Source: Acidimicrobiaceae bacterium
GTDB lineage: Bacteria; Actinomycetota; Acidimicrobiia; Acidimicrobiales; Aldehydirespiratoraceae
NCBI GenBank assembly: GCA_009837445.1
Contig: VXTM01000007.1
Coordinates: forward strand, 124,001-188,000
Direction of reading: 5' to 3'
Length of the DNA: 64,000 nucleotides
This document shows, piece after piece, positions 1 through 8,570 of this stretch (position 1 is the stretch's first letter; each line of letters begins with the position of its first letter). Made by a program: the position numbers and the translations under genes. The notes beneath the pieces are model-generated. The model was not told the DNA's origin and did not search any database. It saw nothing but the letters and a program-made list of their open reading frames with translations.

Positions 1-1821
1 CTCGTCGTCGAGCCGGGGCTGCCAGTCGAGACGCTCCGTCGCGCCGTAGATCAGGTCCTGCTGAAGCAGGTAGATGGCATGAGGGTTCTCATGCAGCCGG
101 GCCCAGGCCCTCTGGTAGAGGACGTTGCGCAGCTCCTGGTCGGTCGTCGAGCCGGCCATCTCGAACTGCTCCGTGACGTACTCGTCGCACAGCTTGGAGG
201 ACGAGCCGCCGCACACCAGGAAGTTGCGGGTGCGGGCCCCGTCGAACCACTCGTTGGAGTTCCAGCCGTAGCGAGCGTCATAGGCGCCGGGCTCTTCGCC
301 CCTGATCCGGCTGCCGGCGCGGAAGCGGGTCCACTCAGCGAGCCGTACCTCGGTGTTGAAGCCGACGTCGTTCAGCATCGTGGCCACCGCCTGAGTCGTC
401 TCCACGCCGCGCAGGTACCGGCCGATCGGCGCGTAGATCTCGAGGAACAAGGGGTTGTCCTCGTTCCAGCCGTGCGATTCCATGATCTCGCGGGCCTGAT
501 CCGGGTCGTACGGGAACGGGCCGACGTCGGGGTTGTAGCCGAGCATCCCCGGCGACAGGTGCTGGGCGTGATTGGGCTCGGCGTAGCCCTCATAGAGCGT
601 CTCCGCGATCAGCTCCTTGTCCACGGCCAAGTTCATGGCCACCCGAATCTCGGGCGGGGCCAGATCGGGACGGAGCGCGTTGAGCGCTATGTAGCTGTAC
701 TCGGTGGCGGGCACGCTGAGCGCCTGGGGCACCAGCGGAACCTGCTCCGGCAGGATGTCCAGCACCAGGTCGACCTCGCCGGCCTGCAGGGCGGCCAGCG
801 ACGTCTGCTTGTCGGGGATGAACCGCACCGTGAACGCGTCGATCGACGGCGCATCGCCCCAGTAGTTCGGGTTCCGCACCGCGGTGATCTGCTGGCCGCG
901 CTCCCAGGACTCGAACATGTAGGGACCGGTCCCCACCGGGTTCTCACCCACCGTGTCGGCCGTGCCCGGCGCGAAGATGGGGAGCTGCGCGATCTGCAGC
1001 GGCAGGGTGGCGTTGACCCCGTCGGTGTGGATGTCGACGGTGCCGGCGTCCACTGCCTCCACCACCCTCATGCCTCGGATGTACGAGTCGCGCTGGGTCG
1101 AGTAGTCCGGATCCAGCATGCGGTTCAGAGCGTCGGCCACGGCCTGGGCGTCGAGAGCCTGGCCGTCGTGGAAGGTCACGCCCTCGCGCACCGTGAAGCG
1201 CCACGTGTCCTCGTCAATCGCCTCGTAGCCGGTGGCCAGCACCGGGACCAGCGCCGTCGAGGCGTCCCGGCCGAGCAGGGACTCGAACAGGTTGGCGGTA
1301 ACGACTCGCGAGCTGCGGTCGTTGACGGCCTGCGGGTCGAGGGTGGACGGCTCGGTGGTAACCGCGATGGTGACCCTGCCCGGGTCTCCGGTCGGGGCGG
1401 CCTCCTCCACCATCTCCTCCTCGGCGGCCATGGCGGCCTCCTCGGCGGCCATCTCGGCCTCCGAGGCCCTCGACTCGGCCTCCGCGGCGGCGGTCATGGC
1501 CGCCTCCGCCTCAGCCTGGGCGGCTTCCAGCGCGGCCTGCGCCTCAGCCATCTGCTCGGCGCTGGCCTCGGCGGCGGCCGCCTCAGCCGCTTCCAGGGCC
1601 GCCGCGGCGTCGGCGGCGGCGGCAGCAGCCGCGTCGGCATCGGCCCTGGCCGCGTCGGCATCTGCCTGCGCGGCCGCGGCCTCCGCCTCAGCCGCATCGA
1701 TGGCCGAGGTGTCGACGGCGGCCGGAGCGGCCGGCTCGTCGTCGCCGCAGCCCGCGGCTACCAGCGCGAGCACGAAGAGCGCCGCGAGCGGCACCCCCAG
1801 TCTCTTCCGTATGTGTCCCAT
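1..1821 (-). CDS. ABC transporter substrate-binding lipoprotein (peptide/nickel family 5), C-terminus cut by window edge
   Basis: Extracytoplasmic solute receptor of a dipeptide/oligopeptide/nickel-type ABC importer. The frame is open from the ATG at 1821 to base 1 (607 codons, no stop). A GGAGG box lies just upstream (about 1832-1836). Residues 1-25 form a lipoprotein signal ending in AAGC, with Cys25 as the lipidation site. Residues 36-140 are almost pure Ala/Glu/Asp/Gln and should form one long helix. The SBP_bac_5 fold starts at about 148 (VTIAVTTEPSTLDP) and continues with family landmarks such as DTWRFTVREGVTFHDG and NPVGTGPYMF. The helical stalk between lipid anchor and binding domain is unusually long. 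It lies downstream of the catabolic operon on the same strand, so it may import that pathway's substrate (inference). The permease genes would be beyond the left edge. Confidence 0.9.
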   Translation of the reverse strand, partial: MGHIRKRLGVPLAALFVLALVAAGCGDDEPAAPAAVDTSAIDAAEAEAAAAQADADAARADADAAAAAAADAAAALEAAEAAAAEASAEQMAEAQAALEAAQAEAEAAMTAAAEAESRASEAEMAAEEAAMAAEEEMVEEAAPTGDPGRVTIAVTTEPSTLDPQAVNDRSSRVVTANLFESLLGRDASTALVPVLATGYEAIDEDTWRFTVREGVTFHDGQALDAQAVADALNRMLDPDYSTQRDSYIRGMRVVEAVDAGTVDIHTDGVNATLPLQIAQLPIFAPGTADTVGENPVGTGPYMFESWERGQQITAVRNPNYWGDAPSIDAFTVRFIPDKQTSLAALQAGEVDLVLDILPEQVPLVPQALSVPATEYSYIALNALRPDLAPPEIRVAMNLAVDKELIAETLYEGYAEPNHAQHLSPGMLGYNPDVGPFPYDPDQAREIMESHGWNEDNPLFLEIYAPIGRYLRGVETTQAVATMLNDVGFNTEVRLAEWTRFRAGSRIRGEEPGAYDARYGWNSNEWFDGARTRNFLVCGGSSSKLCDEYVTEQFEMAGSTTDQELRNVLYQRAWARLHENPHAIYLLQQDLIYGATERLDWQPRLDDE

Positions 1822-1865
1822 GTTGCTGTTTCCTCCTTTGGGTCTGTGAATCAACTTCATCAGAT

Positions 1866-2273
1866 CTATCCCCCCTTGGCACTGTGGAATTGCTCCGCGG
1901 CCGCAGCCGCGATCTCGTGGTCGATGTGTGGCGAGCCGCCACCCACGCCGATGGCGCCCACGCATACGTCTCCCTCGAAGAGCGGCACGCCGCCAGGGTT
2001 GACGGTGACGCCTCCGGGGATGATCTCCACGAGACTGGTCGGGAACATGGGCCGGTCAGCCCACTGCTCCATCAGATCCTTGGTCGGCTTGGCGAAGGCG
2101 GCCGCCAGACGGGCCTTGCCCATGGCCATGTAGGGCCCGTGCCAGCGCTTGCCCCGCATCACCACCAGGGGATGGCCGGCGTCGTCGTGCACGGCCACGG
2201 TGGCGTTGATGCCGCGGGTTGCCGCGATGGCTCGAGCCTGGTGCACGAGCTCCAGCGCCTGCTCAACGTCCAT
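1866..2273 (-). CDS. HbpS/GlcG-like (DUF336) protein
   Basis: Small soluble protein of 135 residues of the GlcG/HbpS family. Members bind haem or small ligands, and many sit beside aromatic or glycolate catabolic genes with no proven enzymatic role. Visible landmarks are the N-terminal helix (ALELVHQARAIAA), VAVHDDAGHPLVVMR, and the glycine-rich C-terminal GAIGVGGGSPHIDHEIA, all typical for the family; the length is standard. Its ATG (2271-2273) lies inside the end of the upstream amidohydrolase gene (stop at 2263), an 11-nt overlap that suggests translational coupling. It is the last tightly coupled gene of the operon that starts at 7197. Family assignment is firm; function is unknown. Confidence 0.85.
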   Translation of the reverse strand: MDVEQALELVHQARAIAATRGINATVAVHDDAGHPLVVMRGKRWHGPYMAMGKARLAAAFAKPTKDLMEQWADRPMFPTSLVEIIPGGVTVNPGGVPLFEGDVCVGAIGVGGGSPHIDHEIAAAAAEQFHSAKGG

Positions 2274-3510
2274 TGCCGCTCCGTCCGTTGCCGTCGCGGC
2301 TGCCGTCCCACGGGTCCGACAGCAGCCGCAGGTAGCGGGCCGCGTTGCCGGCCATGAGCTTGCGCAGGGCCTCCTCGCCGATGACGGGTCCCCACGAGAT
2401 CACGTTGTCGGTGCTGTCGGGGTAGTAGCATTCGGGGTGGGGGAAGTCGGACTCGTACATCAGCACGCCGTCGCCGAGGATGTCGATCACCGCCTTGGTC
2501 ATCTCGGGACCCTCGTGCTGCTCGATGGCGCAGAACACCCGGCCCATCTTCACGTACTCCATCGGCGTGTGCTTCAGGTCGGCGGGCACCGCGCCCTTCA
2601 CGTAGTCGATCTGGCTGGTGAGGCGGATTATCCAGTGCGGAAGCCAGCCGTGGCCGGTCTCCACCGTGGCTACCCGCAGGTTCGGGTAGCGGTCGAGCAT
2701 CCCCGACACCAGAACGTAGGCCATGAGCCGCTGGGCGCCCCACACGTGGGCCGCGGTGCGGGCCACGGCCACGTTGCCCCAGATGTCGCGGTAGCCGGGG
2801 AAGTAGGGGGCCTCGTAGAAGAAGCTGTGGTGCATGATGGGCAGGTCGGCCTCATCCATGGCCTGCCAGATCGGTTCGAGATCGGGGTCGTCCACCGGCA
2901 GTCCCTCCGGCAGGACCGGCCACACTGCGGACAGCCACTCCTCGTCGGCGTGCTGGCGGATGGTGTCGGCCGCCCATTGTGGGTCGGCGCCGGGGGCCAG
3001 CAGCAGTCCCTTCAGGCGGCGGGGATCGGCAGAGCAGTAGTCGGCCATGTAGCGGTGGTAGGAGCGGTACATGGCCTTGGCCAGGCTGAGGTCCAGGGCG
3101 GTGCTGCCCGGTGCCCAGGTGCCGGGGATGATGAAGTTGATGTCCACCCCCTCGACGTCCATGTTGGCCAGCCGCCCCTCGGAGTTGGTGTGCTGGATGC
3201 CATCGGCGATGGGCTTGACCGCAAGGTTCTGGACCCGGCCCTCGAGCGCTCCCTTGGCGCCGGCGCCGCGGGTGTCCACCGAGGCGTCCGGCTTGTGCCC
3301 GGCCACCCGGTTGTAGGGCTGGGGGTTGACCCGCACCACGCCGTAGGGGTGGGTCGGATGGCCCCGGCCCGCGGTCGGCTTGGTCACCCGGACATAGGGC
3401 GTGAGCTCGTCGGCCCGGTCCTTCAGCTCGCGGTCGCCGTACTCGACGAGAACCTCGACCGAGGGGGTCACGTGGGTGTCGGCGTCGATCACCCGGTATC
3501 CCTGTCTCAT
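2263..3510 (-). CDS. Amidohydrolase family protein (amidohydrolase_2/ACMSD-like)
   Basis: Metal-dependent hydrolase or decarboxylase of the amidohydrolase_2 group, 415 residues. The start is MRQGYRVIDADTHVTPS at 3510, preceded by a GAGAGGAAG-type ribosome site and overlapping the GntR stop by ATGA. The N-terminal D-x-D-x-H, the mid-protein MHHSFF and the late YESDFPHPE supply the expected metal and catalytic His/Asp residues of the TIM barrel. Relatives include ACMSD-type and gamma-resorcylate-type decarboxylases and hydrolases that act on aromatic-ring cleavage or carboxylated products. Neighbours (UbiD-like decarboxylase, HpaB-like monooxygenase) support a role in an aromatic pathway; the exact substrate cannot be read from sequence. 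Extending the frame upstream to 4170 would run through the GntR gene and was rejected. Confidence 0.85.
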   Translation of the reverse strand: MRQGYRVIDADTHVTPSVEVLVEYGDRELKDRADELTPYVRVTKPTAGRGHPTHPYGVVRVNPQPYNRVAGHKPDASVDTRGAGAKGALEGRVQNLAVKPIADGIQHTNSEGRLANMDVEGVDINFIIPGTWAPGSTALDLSLAKAMYRSYHRYMADYCSADPRRLKGLLLAPGADPQWAADTIRQHADEEWLSAVWPVLPEGLPVDDPDLEPIWQAMDEADLPIMHHSFFYEAPYFPGYRDIWGNVAVARTAAHVWGAQRLMAYVLVSGMLDRYPNLRVATVETGHGWLPHWIIRLTSQIDYVKGAVPADLKHTPMEYVKMGRVFCAIEQHEGPEMTKAVIDILGDGVLMYESDFPHPECYYPDSTDNVISWGPVIGEEALRKLMAGNAARYLRLLSDPWDGSRDGNGRSGNGR

Positions 3511-4280
3511 GGCTTCCTCTCTGTTTCCTCTGTGGGGGATGGCGTGCCGGACGCTGGGGACGGCCCATCGTCGGCCGCGCCCAGCGTCTCGTGCATTATC
3601 GCGAGCAGGCTCCGTTCCACCTGCAGCAGGTGGCGTTGCATCTGCTCGCGGGCCAGGTCGGGGTCTTGGCGGACGATGGCGTTGTGTATTTGCAGGTGGC
3701 CCTGGTAGCCCGAACCCACCCGGTGTCGCTGTTCGGGCGCCCGGGTGAACACCCGCCAGAAGGCCGGCTCGCGGAAGAAGAGACCGATCCCGGCCTCGTA
3801 GAGCTCGGCCAGCACGGTGTTGCGGGAGGCCCGCACCACCGCGCAGTGGAAGCTGCGGTCGGCGGTGTGGTACTGGGTCTCGTCCTGGGTGTCCATGCGC
3901 TGCAGGCACCCGGCTATCTCGGCGAGGTCGTCGGCGGTGCGGTTGGTGGCGGCCAGACCGGCCGCGTGGATCTCCAGCAGCTTGCGCACGTCGAACACCT
4001 GCTGCACCGAGGCGTCGGAGGCCCTGGCGGCCAGGTCCAGCATGCGGGGGCTGATGTCGCTGGGGTGCCGCACCACCAGCCGGCCCGCGTCCCGGGCCAG
4101 GAAGCCGGACGAGACCAGCCCCTGGAGGGCCTCGCGCACGGTGGTGCGGCCCACGCCGAAGGCCTCGCACAGCTCTCGCTCCGATGGCATGGTGGCGCCC
4201 GGCACCAGGCGGCCCGACAGCATCTGGCGCTTGAGCTGCTCCTGGAGCCGGTCGGCAAGCGTCTCGCGGCTGAGCTTCAC
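3507..4280 (-). CDS. GntR/FCD-family transcriptional regulator
   Basis: FadR-type repressor of 257 residues. The winged-helix N-terminus (residues 1-70) has PSERELCEAFGVGRTTVREA; the C-terminal FCD ligand domain shows a D-x3-H (ADRSFH) and a later His (GHLQIHNAIV), the usual metal-site residues. The GTG start at 4280 overlaps the UbiD stop as GTGA, and its own stop overlaps the next gene by ATGA, so it lies inside the operon it probably controls. FCD regulators bind operators of the form TNGTNNNACNA; a near-perfect 19-bp palindrome of this kind lies over the operon promoter at 7250-7268. Autoregulated repression relieved by a pathway acid is the likely mode (inference). Confidence 0.88.
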   Translation of the reverse strand: MKLSRETLADRLQEQLKRQMLSGRLVPGATMPSERELCEAFGVGRTTVREALQGLVSSGFLARDAGRLVVRHPSDISPRMLDLAARASDASVQQVFDVRKLLEIHAAGLAATNRTADDLAEIAGCLQRMDTQDETQYHTADRSFHCAVVRASRNTVLAELYEAGIGLFFREPAFWRVFTRAPEQRHRVGSGYQGHLQIHNAIVRQDPDLAREQMQRHLLQVERSLLAIMHETLGAADDGPSPASGTPSPTEETERKP

Positions 4281-5722
4281 GCGCGTCCCCCCAGCCAGCT
4301 CAACACGGTGGCCCCGGAGTAGGCGGCGTCGAGCTCCGAGTCCTCCTCGGCGGGAGCCGCGAAGGAGATCCGCTCGAAGTCGGCCCGCTGCGCGTAAGGC
4401 ACCGAGGCGTCCAGGACGGCCTTGGTGCCGACCCCGGCATGAGAGGTTCGCACATACTCGTGGCCGCGCATCTGGGGCATGACCAGGAGGTCCGAGGCGG
4501 CGTCGAACCGGGTGGCCAGGGCGTACTCCACGTCGACGGGGTCGTGTATGTCGATGTCGTCGTCGGTCAGGATGATCATGTTGAGGTCCTTGAGGGCCCC
4601 GAAGGCGGCCATGGCCGCATTGCGGCCCCAGCCCTCGTCGCGCTCGGACCGCTTCGACAGCGCCATCACCAGATGGAACCGGTGGAGCCCGCCTGAGGGC
4701 ATGCACACGTCGGTCACGATGGGCGTCACCGGCCTGACCGCCTCCAGGGCGGCCACCTCAAGCACGTGCTTGCGCAGCACGATCGTCTCTCGGCCGGCGC
4801 CGTTGATGGCGTGGTACACCGGCTCGTGGCGGGCGGTGACCGCGGTGACGTCCACGGTGGGGGCAAGCCCGGCCGGCGAGGCGTAGCCGACGAACTCTCC
4901 GAAGGGGCCCTCGTGGGCCTGCTCGCCCGCCTTGATGACGCCCTCGATGACGATCTCGGTCTCGGCCGGCACGTCCACGTCGACCGACACGCCCGGCACT
5001 ACCGGCAGGCCCTGGCCCCGGCACCCGCCGGCCGCGCACAGCTCGTCGCGGCTCTCGGGCATGAGCGCGCCCATGGTCGAGGCCGCGTAGATCAGGGCCA
5101 CGTCGGTGCCGACGCAGACCGCCACCGGCAAGTCCTGGCCCATCTCCACCGCGTGATCGAGGGCCCGGCCCAGGTGGCGCCCGTGGTCGATCTTGATGGC
5201 CACCCTGTCCGGCTCCAGCAGTTGGAGCCGGTGGAAGGAGGCGTTGCGCACGCCGGTGAGGGGGTCACGCACGATCAGCACGCCGGCGGTCACGAAGCGC
5301 CCGCCGTCACCGGGGGCGTGCTTGAGCACCGGGAGCTGCTCGCCCAGGTTGATGGCGCCCTTCTGCCAGACCTGCTCCTGGGCCGGGGCCGCAGCGGCCG
5401 GGACGGGCTCGACGTCGGTGTGGATGCCCCGGGCCAGCGCGGCCCGCAGCTGGGCGCGGTCCAGTCCCATGGCCGCCTCGGACGACTCCGGGGTAGCGAA
5501 GACGTTGCCGACGACGGGGACTTCGTGGTCCTTGACGCTCTCGAACAGCAGGGCCGCTCCGGCGTCGTGGCGCTTCATGAGCCCGGCCACCTCGAGGTCG
5601 GGGTCCACCGTGCGCGACACCCTGGCCAGCAGCCCGGCCTGGTCGAGGCGCGCCAGCGCGGTCCGGAACCCGGTGTCGAGGATCCCGATCCGGTCGGAGC
5701 CGCGGCCGCCGCCCGGCGTCAT
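4277..5722 (-). CDS. UbiD family decarboxylase
   Basis: Prenyl-FMN-dependent (de)carboxylase of the UbiD family, 481 residues, start MTPGGGRG at 5722, overlapping the upstream monooxygenase stop by ATGA. Family features are the N-terminal half with EVPVVGNVFA, the central AIKIDHGRHLG region, the EGPFGEFVGY motif carrying one of the conserved active-site glutamates, and the C-terminal DLNMIILTDDDIDIHD. Members act on phenolic acids, cinnamates, protocatechuate-like and polyprenyl aromatic acids. No UbiX (prenyl-FMN synthase) gene is in this window, so it must be elsewhere. Coupling to an HpaB-like hydroxylase suggests decarboxylation or activation of a hydroxy-aromatic acid; the direction and substrate are open. 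Confidence 0.88.
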   Translation of the reverse strand: MTPGGGRGSDRIGILDTGFRTALARLDQAGLLARVSRTVDPDLEVAGLMKRHDAGAALLFESVKDHEVPVVGNVFATPESSEAAMGLDRAQLRAALARGIHTDVEPVPAAAAPAQEQVWQKGAINLGEQLPVLKHAPGDGGRFVTAGVLIVRDPLTGVRNASFHRLQLLEPDRVAIKIDHGRHLGRALDHAVEMGQDLPVAVCVGTDVALIYAASTMGALMPESRDELCAAGGCRGQGLPVVPGVSVDVDVPAETEIVIEGVIKAGEQAHEGPFGEFVGYASPAGLAPTVDVTAVTARHEPVYHAINGAGRETIVLRKHVLEVAALEAVRPVTPIVTDVCMPSGGLHRFHLVMALSKRSERDEGWGRNAAMAAFGALKDLNMIILTDDDIDIHDPVDVEYALATRFDAASDLLVMPQMRGHEYVRTSHAGVGTKAVLDASVPYAQRADFERISFAAPAEEDSELDAAYSGATVLSWLGGRA

Positions 5723-7197
5723 GGGCCCTCCTCCGGGCCGGCCCCGCCGGCGGTGTGGGCCTCGGCCAGGCAGCTCTGCACCATGGAGCGGGCCCGGTCC
5801 CAGTCGTAGTTGCGGTACAGGCGGCCCTGGACCACCGACGCCGACCCCGCGTAGAACATCTCGTACTGGAAGTGACGGCTGGCGAACTCCGAGCCGATGG
5901 CGTCCCAGATCAGCTTCAGCAGCCCGACCCGGTGCTGGGCGTCCACGTCGGGCCAGCGCACGAACCGCTCGAAGTCGGCCCGGGTGACAGGATCCTCCCA
6001 TGAGCGCATCGACGAGGGCACCTGGATGGTGGTCCCCCCGGTCAGCTCCCGCAGCGCGAAGGTGATGTCGCGGTACAGCGCGGGCTGCTGGGTCATCGCC
6101 GCGTAGAGCATCTCCGGGTCGGGGCGGGCCACGCCGTTGGCGTCGATGGCGGCGTTGTACTCGCCGGCCAGCACCATCCCGTAGGGCACCGATGCCTCAG
6201 CCGCCACGCGGGCCAGGCTCAGCTGGAAGTTCCGGTCCCGGGCCTGGCCCGACCATTCGGCCAGCTGGGAGGCCAGCCCGGCCAGGAATCTCATCTTCAC
6301 CGCGTAGCGGATCTGGGCCTGGGTGTTCCCCAGAAGGTGTGCGGGTGTGCGGTTGAACTGGGCGAAGGTGATGTCCCGGTCGCGGTCCACGAACACGTGC
6401 TCGGCGGGCACGTCCACGTCGTCGAACACCACCAGCGCGTCGGTCTCGTCGTAGGTCGCCGACAGCGGGTAGTCGCCCGCCGCGGTGACGTCCCGGCCGT
6501 AGGGCCGGCGGGGGTAGATGCGCAGCCGGGGATGGTTGACGGGGATCACCACCGACAGGCCGTAGTCGTCGGCGCCCGGCGGCAGCGGCTGGATGGAGCT
6601 GACGAACAGGTAGTCCGACAGGATCGTTCCCGTCCCCAACATCTGGGCGCCCCTGACCACCACCCCGTCGTTGCTGGAGCGGGCGATGGCGGCGTACAGG
6701 TGGGGTTCGTACTGCTCGTGAGGGCCCTTGGACCGGTCGATCTGAGGGTGGATGATGGTGTAGGTGACGTACAGGTCCTCGTCGCGGGCCCGCTCGTAGA
6801 ACCGCTGCACGTTGTCGGCGTAGCGGTCGCCGGCCTTGGCGAAGGTGTCGAGCGACCCCGAGAAGCCGGCAAAGAACGAGGCCACATGGTCGGGGGACCG
6901 GCCCAGGTAGCCGTAGCTGAGCTCCGACCAGGCCTCGATGGCCAGGCGGCGACGGCGCAGGTCGTCCACCGAGCGGGGCACCAGCCAGCTCAGGTTCACG
7001 GGGTGGCCGCCGGCGGGCGACTCGTAGGTCATGAGCTCGCGGTTGTCGGGGTCGGCCGCGAAGTCGTAGAGCCGGGCCACGGCGCGCACCCCGGCGGCGA
7101 AAGCGGGATGGGCCGCGACATCCTCGACATGCTCGCCGTCGAGGATCACGTTGCGCCCGTCTCGCAGCGACTCGACGTAGCTGTCTCCCGTGCGCAT
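5719..7197 (-). CDS. 4-hydroxyphenylacetate 3-hydroxylase (HpaB)-family flavin monooxygenase
   Basis: Large oxygenase component of a two-component FADH2-dependent monooxygenase, 492 residues, close to the usual HpaB length. The start MRTGDSYVESLRDGRNV at 7197 has GGAGG about 5 nt upstream. The N-terminal RTGDSYVESLRD is the classic family opening; RSNDGVVVRGAQMLGTGT and the C-terminal RADFERFVRWPD region also fit. It is the first gene of the five-gene catabolic operon, driven by the promoter at 7253-7281. These enzymes need a separate flavin reductase; one is encoded 3 kb away at 10085-10582, outside the operon. The likely substrate is a phenol or halophenol-like aromatic, but HpaB relatives also act on other phenols, so the name is a family label. 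Confidence 0.88.
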   Translation of the reverse strand: MRTGDSYVESLRDGRNVILDGEHVEDVAAHPAFAAGVRAVARLYDFAADPDNRELMTYESPAGGHPVNLSWLVPRSVDDLRRRRLAIEAWSELSYGYLGRSPDHVASFFAGFSGSLDTFAKAGDRYADNVQRFYERARDEDLYVTYTIIHPQIDRSKGPHEQYEPHLYAAIARSSNDGVVVRGAQMLGTGTILSDYLFVSSIQPLPPGADDYGLSVVIPVNHPRLRIYPRRPYGRDVTAAGDYPLSATYDETDALVVFDDVDVPAEHVFVDRDRDITFAQFNRTPAHLLGNTQAQIRYAVKMRFLAGLASQLAEWSGQARDRNFQLSLARVAAEASVPYGMVLAGEYNAAIDANGVARPDPEMLYAAMTQQPALYRDITFALRELTGGTTIQVPSSMRSWEDPVTRADFERFVRWPDVDAQHRVGLLKLIWDAIGSEFASRHFQYEMFYAGSASVVQGRLYRNYDWDRARSMVQSCLAEAHTAGGAGPEEGP

Positions 7198-7249
7198 CCA
7201 TCCTCCGTCAGGGCGCGAGAACCGCCCGGCGGCCGCCCGGTTCTCTTAG

Positions 7250-7268
7250 CAGATTGTCTGACAACCTG
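7250..7268. promoter_or_regulatory. Palindromic GntR/FCD-type operator
   Basis: CAGATTGTCTGACAACCTG is a 19-bp palindrome with 8 of 9 matching bases per arm around a central T. Its core TTGTCTGACAA fits the FCD-subfamily operator pattern TNGTNNNACNA exactly. It covers the -10 of the minus-strand catabolic promoter and lies directly before the divergent MFS gene, so the GntR encoded at 3507-4280 may control both directions. Confidence 0.6.
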
Positions 7269-7281
7269 CTGATGCTGTCAA
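7253..7281 (-). promoter_or_regulatory. Promoter of the HpaB-UbiD-GntR catabolic operon
   Basis: Read on the minus strand there is a perfect -35 TTGACA (7281-7276), a 17-bp spacer, and a -10 GACAAT (7258-7253), placing transcription start about 50 bases before the HpaB ATG at 7197. The -10 is embedded in the palindrome at 7250-7268, so a bound repressor would block the polymerase. Confidence 0.6.
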
Positions 7282-7301
7282 ACTGGGTCGGTGAGGATCA
7301 C

Positions 7302-8513
7302 GTGAGGACCGCGCTGGGCCGGCTGGCCGGCACGCTGAGCAACCCCAACTTCCGCCGCTACGCCGGCGCCCAGTTCCTGCACGGCGCCGGGATGTGGGCC
7401 CACCACCTCGCCGAGGTGTGGCTGGTGTACGAGATCACCGGCAGTGCATTCGTGGTTGGGCTCACCGTCGCGGTCCGGTCGGGCTCGGCCGTCGTTCTTG
7501 CGCCGCTGGCGGGGACACTGGCCGACCGGATGGACCGGCGCCGGCTGCTGGCCTCCACTCAGGGCTCGAAGTCCGTCGTCGCCGGCGCGCTGGCGCTCCT
7601 CGCGCTGGCGATGGGAGAGGACCTGCCGCTGGCAGTGCTGTTCGTAGCGGTCGCGGTGCTGGGCGTGATCGGTGCCATCGACACGCCACTGCGGCGGGCC
7701 TTCGTGCGCGATGTCGTCCTCGCCGACGGGATCAACCGGGCGGCCCGGCTGCACACCTCAGTGATGTCGATCGGCCGGTTCCTGGGAAGCGGCGCAGCTT
7801 GGCTCTTCCTGAGCCTGTCCGCGGCATGGGCCTGCTTCGCGGTGAACAGCGCGACGTCGCTGCTCGCGTCCATGCTGGTGCTCCGGGTGGTGACCACCAC
7901 CGCCACCGTGTCGAAGGACGCCCGGGCGGCCGGGGGGCCCGTGCTCGGCTACCTGCTGCGCACCCCGGCGGTGACCATACCGATGGCCCTGCTGTGCTCG
8001 TTCACCCTGTTCGGCTGGAATCTGGCTGTGTTGCTGCCGGTGGTCGCCGACAAGCAGCTTGCGAGCGGGGCGGGCACGTTCGCGATCCTGGCCCAGGTCA
8101 TGGCGGTCGGCAGCCTGATCGGCTCGGTGATGATGGCTGCATCGAAGCTGGAGGGATCGCGCAGTCTCGCGATCCTGCTGGTCGTGTTCAGCGTGACGAT
8201 GGCCTCGCTGGCCGCGGTGAACTTCCTGGTCGCGGGGATGGTGGCCATCCTGGTGGTGGGCACCTTCGGCGGCGGGTTCCTGAGCCTGGCCAACGGATCG
8301 GTGCAGTCGGCGGCCGATCCCCGCCTCCAGGGCCGGGTCTCGGCCGCGTACGGGGTGGTCTTCGTGGGGGCCCGCGCCGTCGGCGGCCCCATCCTGGGCT
8401 GGCTGGTGGACGCCTTCGGCAGCCGGGTCGCCCTGGTCACGGTGGGGATCTTCACCGCCGCCTGCGCCCTGATCGGTCTCCTCGCCGTCGCCCAGAGTCG
8501 CTTGAGCCGATAG
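7302..8513 (+). CDS. MFS transporter (EntS/MFS_3-like)
   Basis: Major facilitator protein of about 403 residues with roughly twelve hydrophobic segments. The opening LSNPNFRRYAGAQFLHGAG and the cytoplasmic loop ADRMDRRRLLA after the second segment are typical of the MFS_3/EntS branch, which often exports small molecules. The start is a choice: a TTG at 7254 lies inside the operator palindrome and an ATG at 7272 has no ribosome site, while the GTG at 7302 has GGTGAGG 5 nt upstream and leaves the regulatory site free, so it is preferred. Divergent from the catabolic operon and sharing its operator region, it may export a pathway intermediate or import the substrate (inference). Confidence 0.8.
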   Translation: MRTALGRLAGTLSNPNFRRYAGAQFLHGAGMWAHHLAEVWLVYEITGSAFVVGLTVAVRSGSAVVLAPLAGTLADRMDRRRLLASTQGSKSVVAGALALLALAMGEDLPLAVLFVAVAVLGVIGAIDTPLRRAFVRDVVLADGINRAARLHTSVMSIGRFLGSGAAWLFLSLSAAWACFAVNSATSLLASMLVLRVVTTTATVSKDARAAGGPVLGYLLRTPAVTIPMALLCSFTLFGWNLAVLLPVVADKQLASGAGTFAILAQVMAVGSLIGSVMMAASKLEGSRSLAILLVVFSVTMASLAAVNFLVAGMVAILVVGTFGGGFLSLANGSVQSAADPRLQGRVSAAYGVVFVGARAVGGPILGWLVDAFGSRVALVTVGIFTAACALIGLLAVAQSRLSR

Positions 8514-8570
8514 AACGACCCCACGACCGGAGAACCGATCCGGTCGCCAAGTCAGGAAGGAGGAGCATCC

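Noticed and set aside
79-2133. Long open reading frame on the plus strand (684 codons) over the lipoprotein and HbpS-like region
   Set aside because: It has the low-complexity His/Val/Gly-rich composition typical of antisense frames in GC-rich DNA, while the minus strand carries clear family motifs and ribosome sites.
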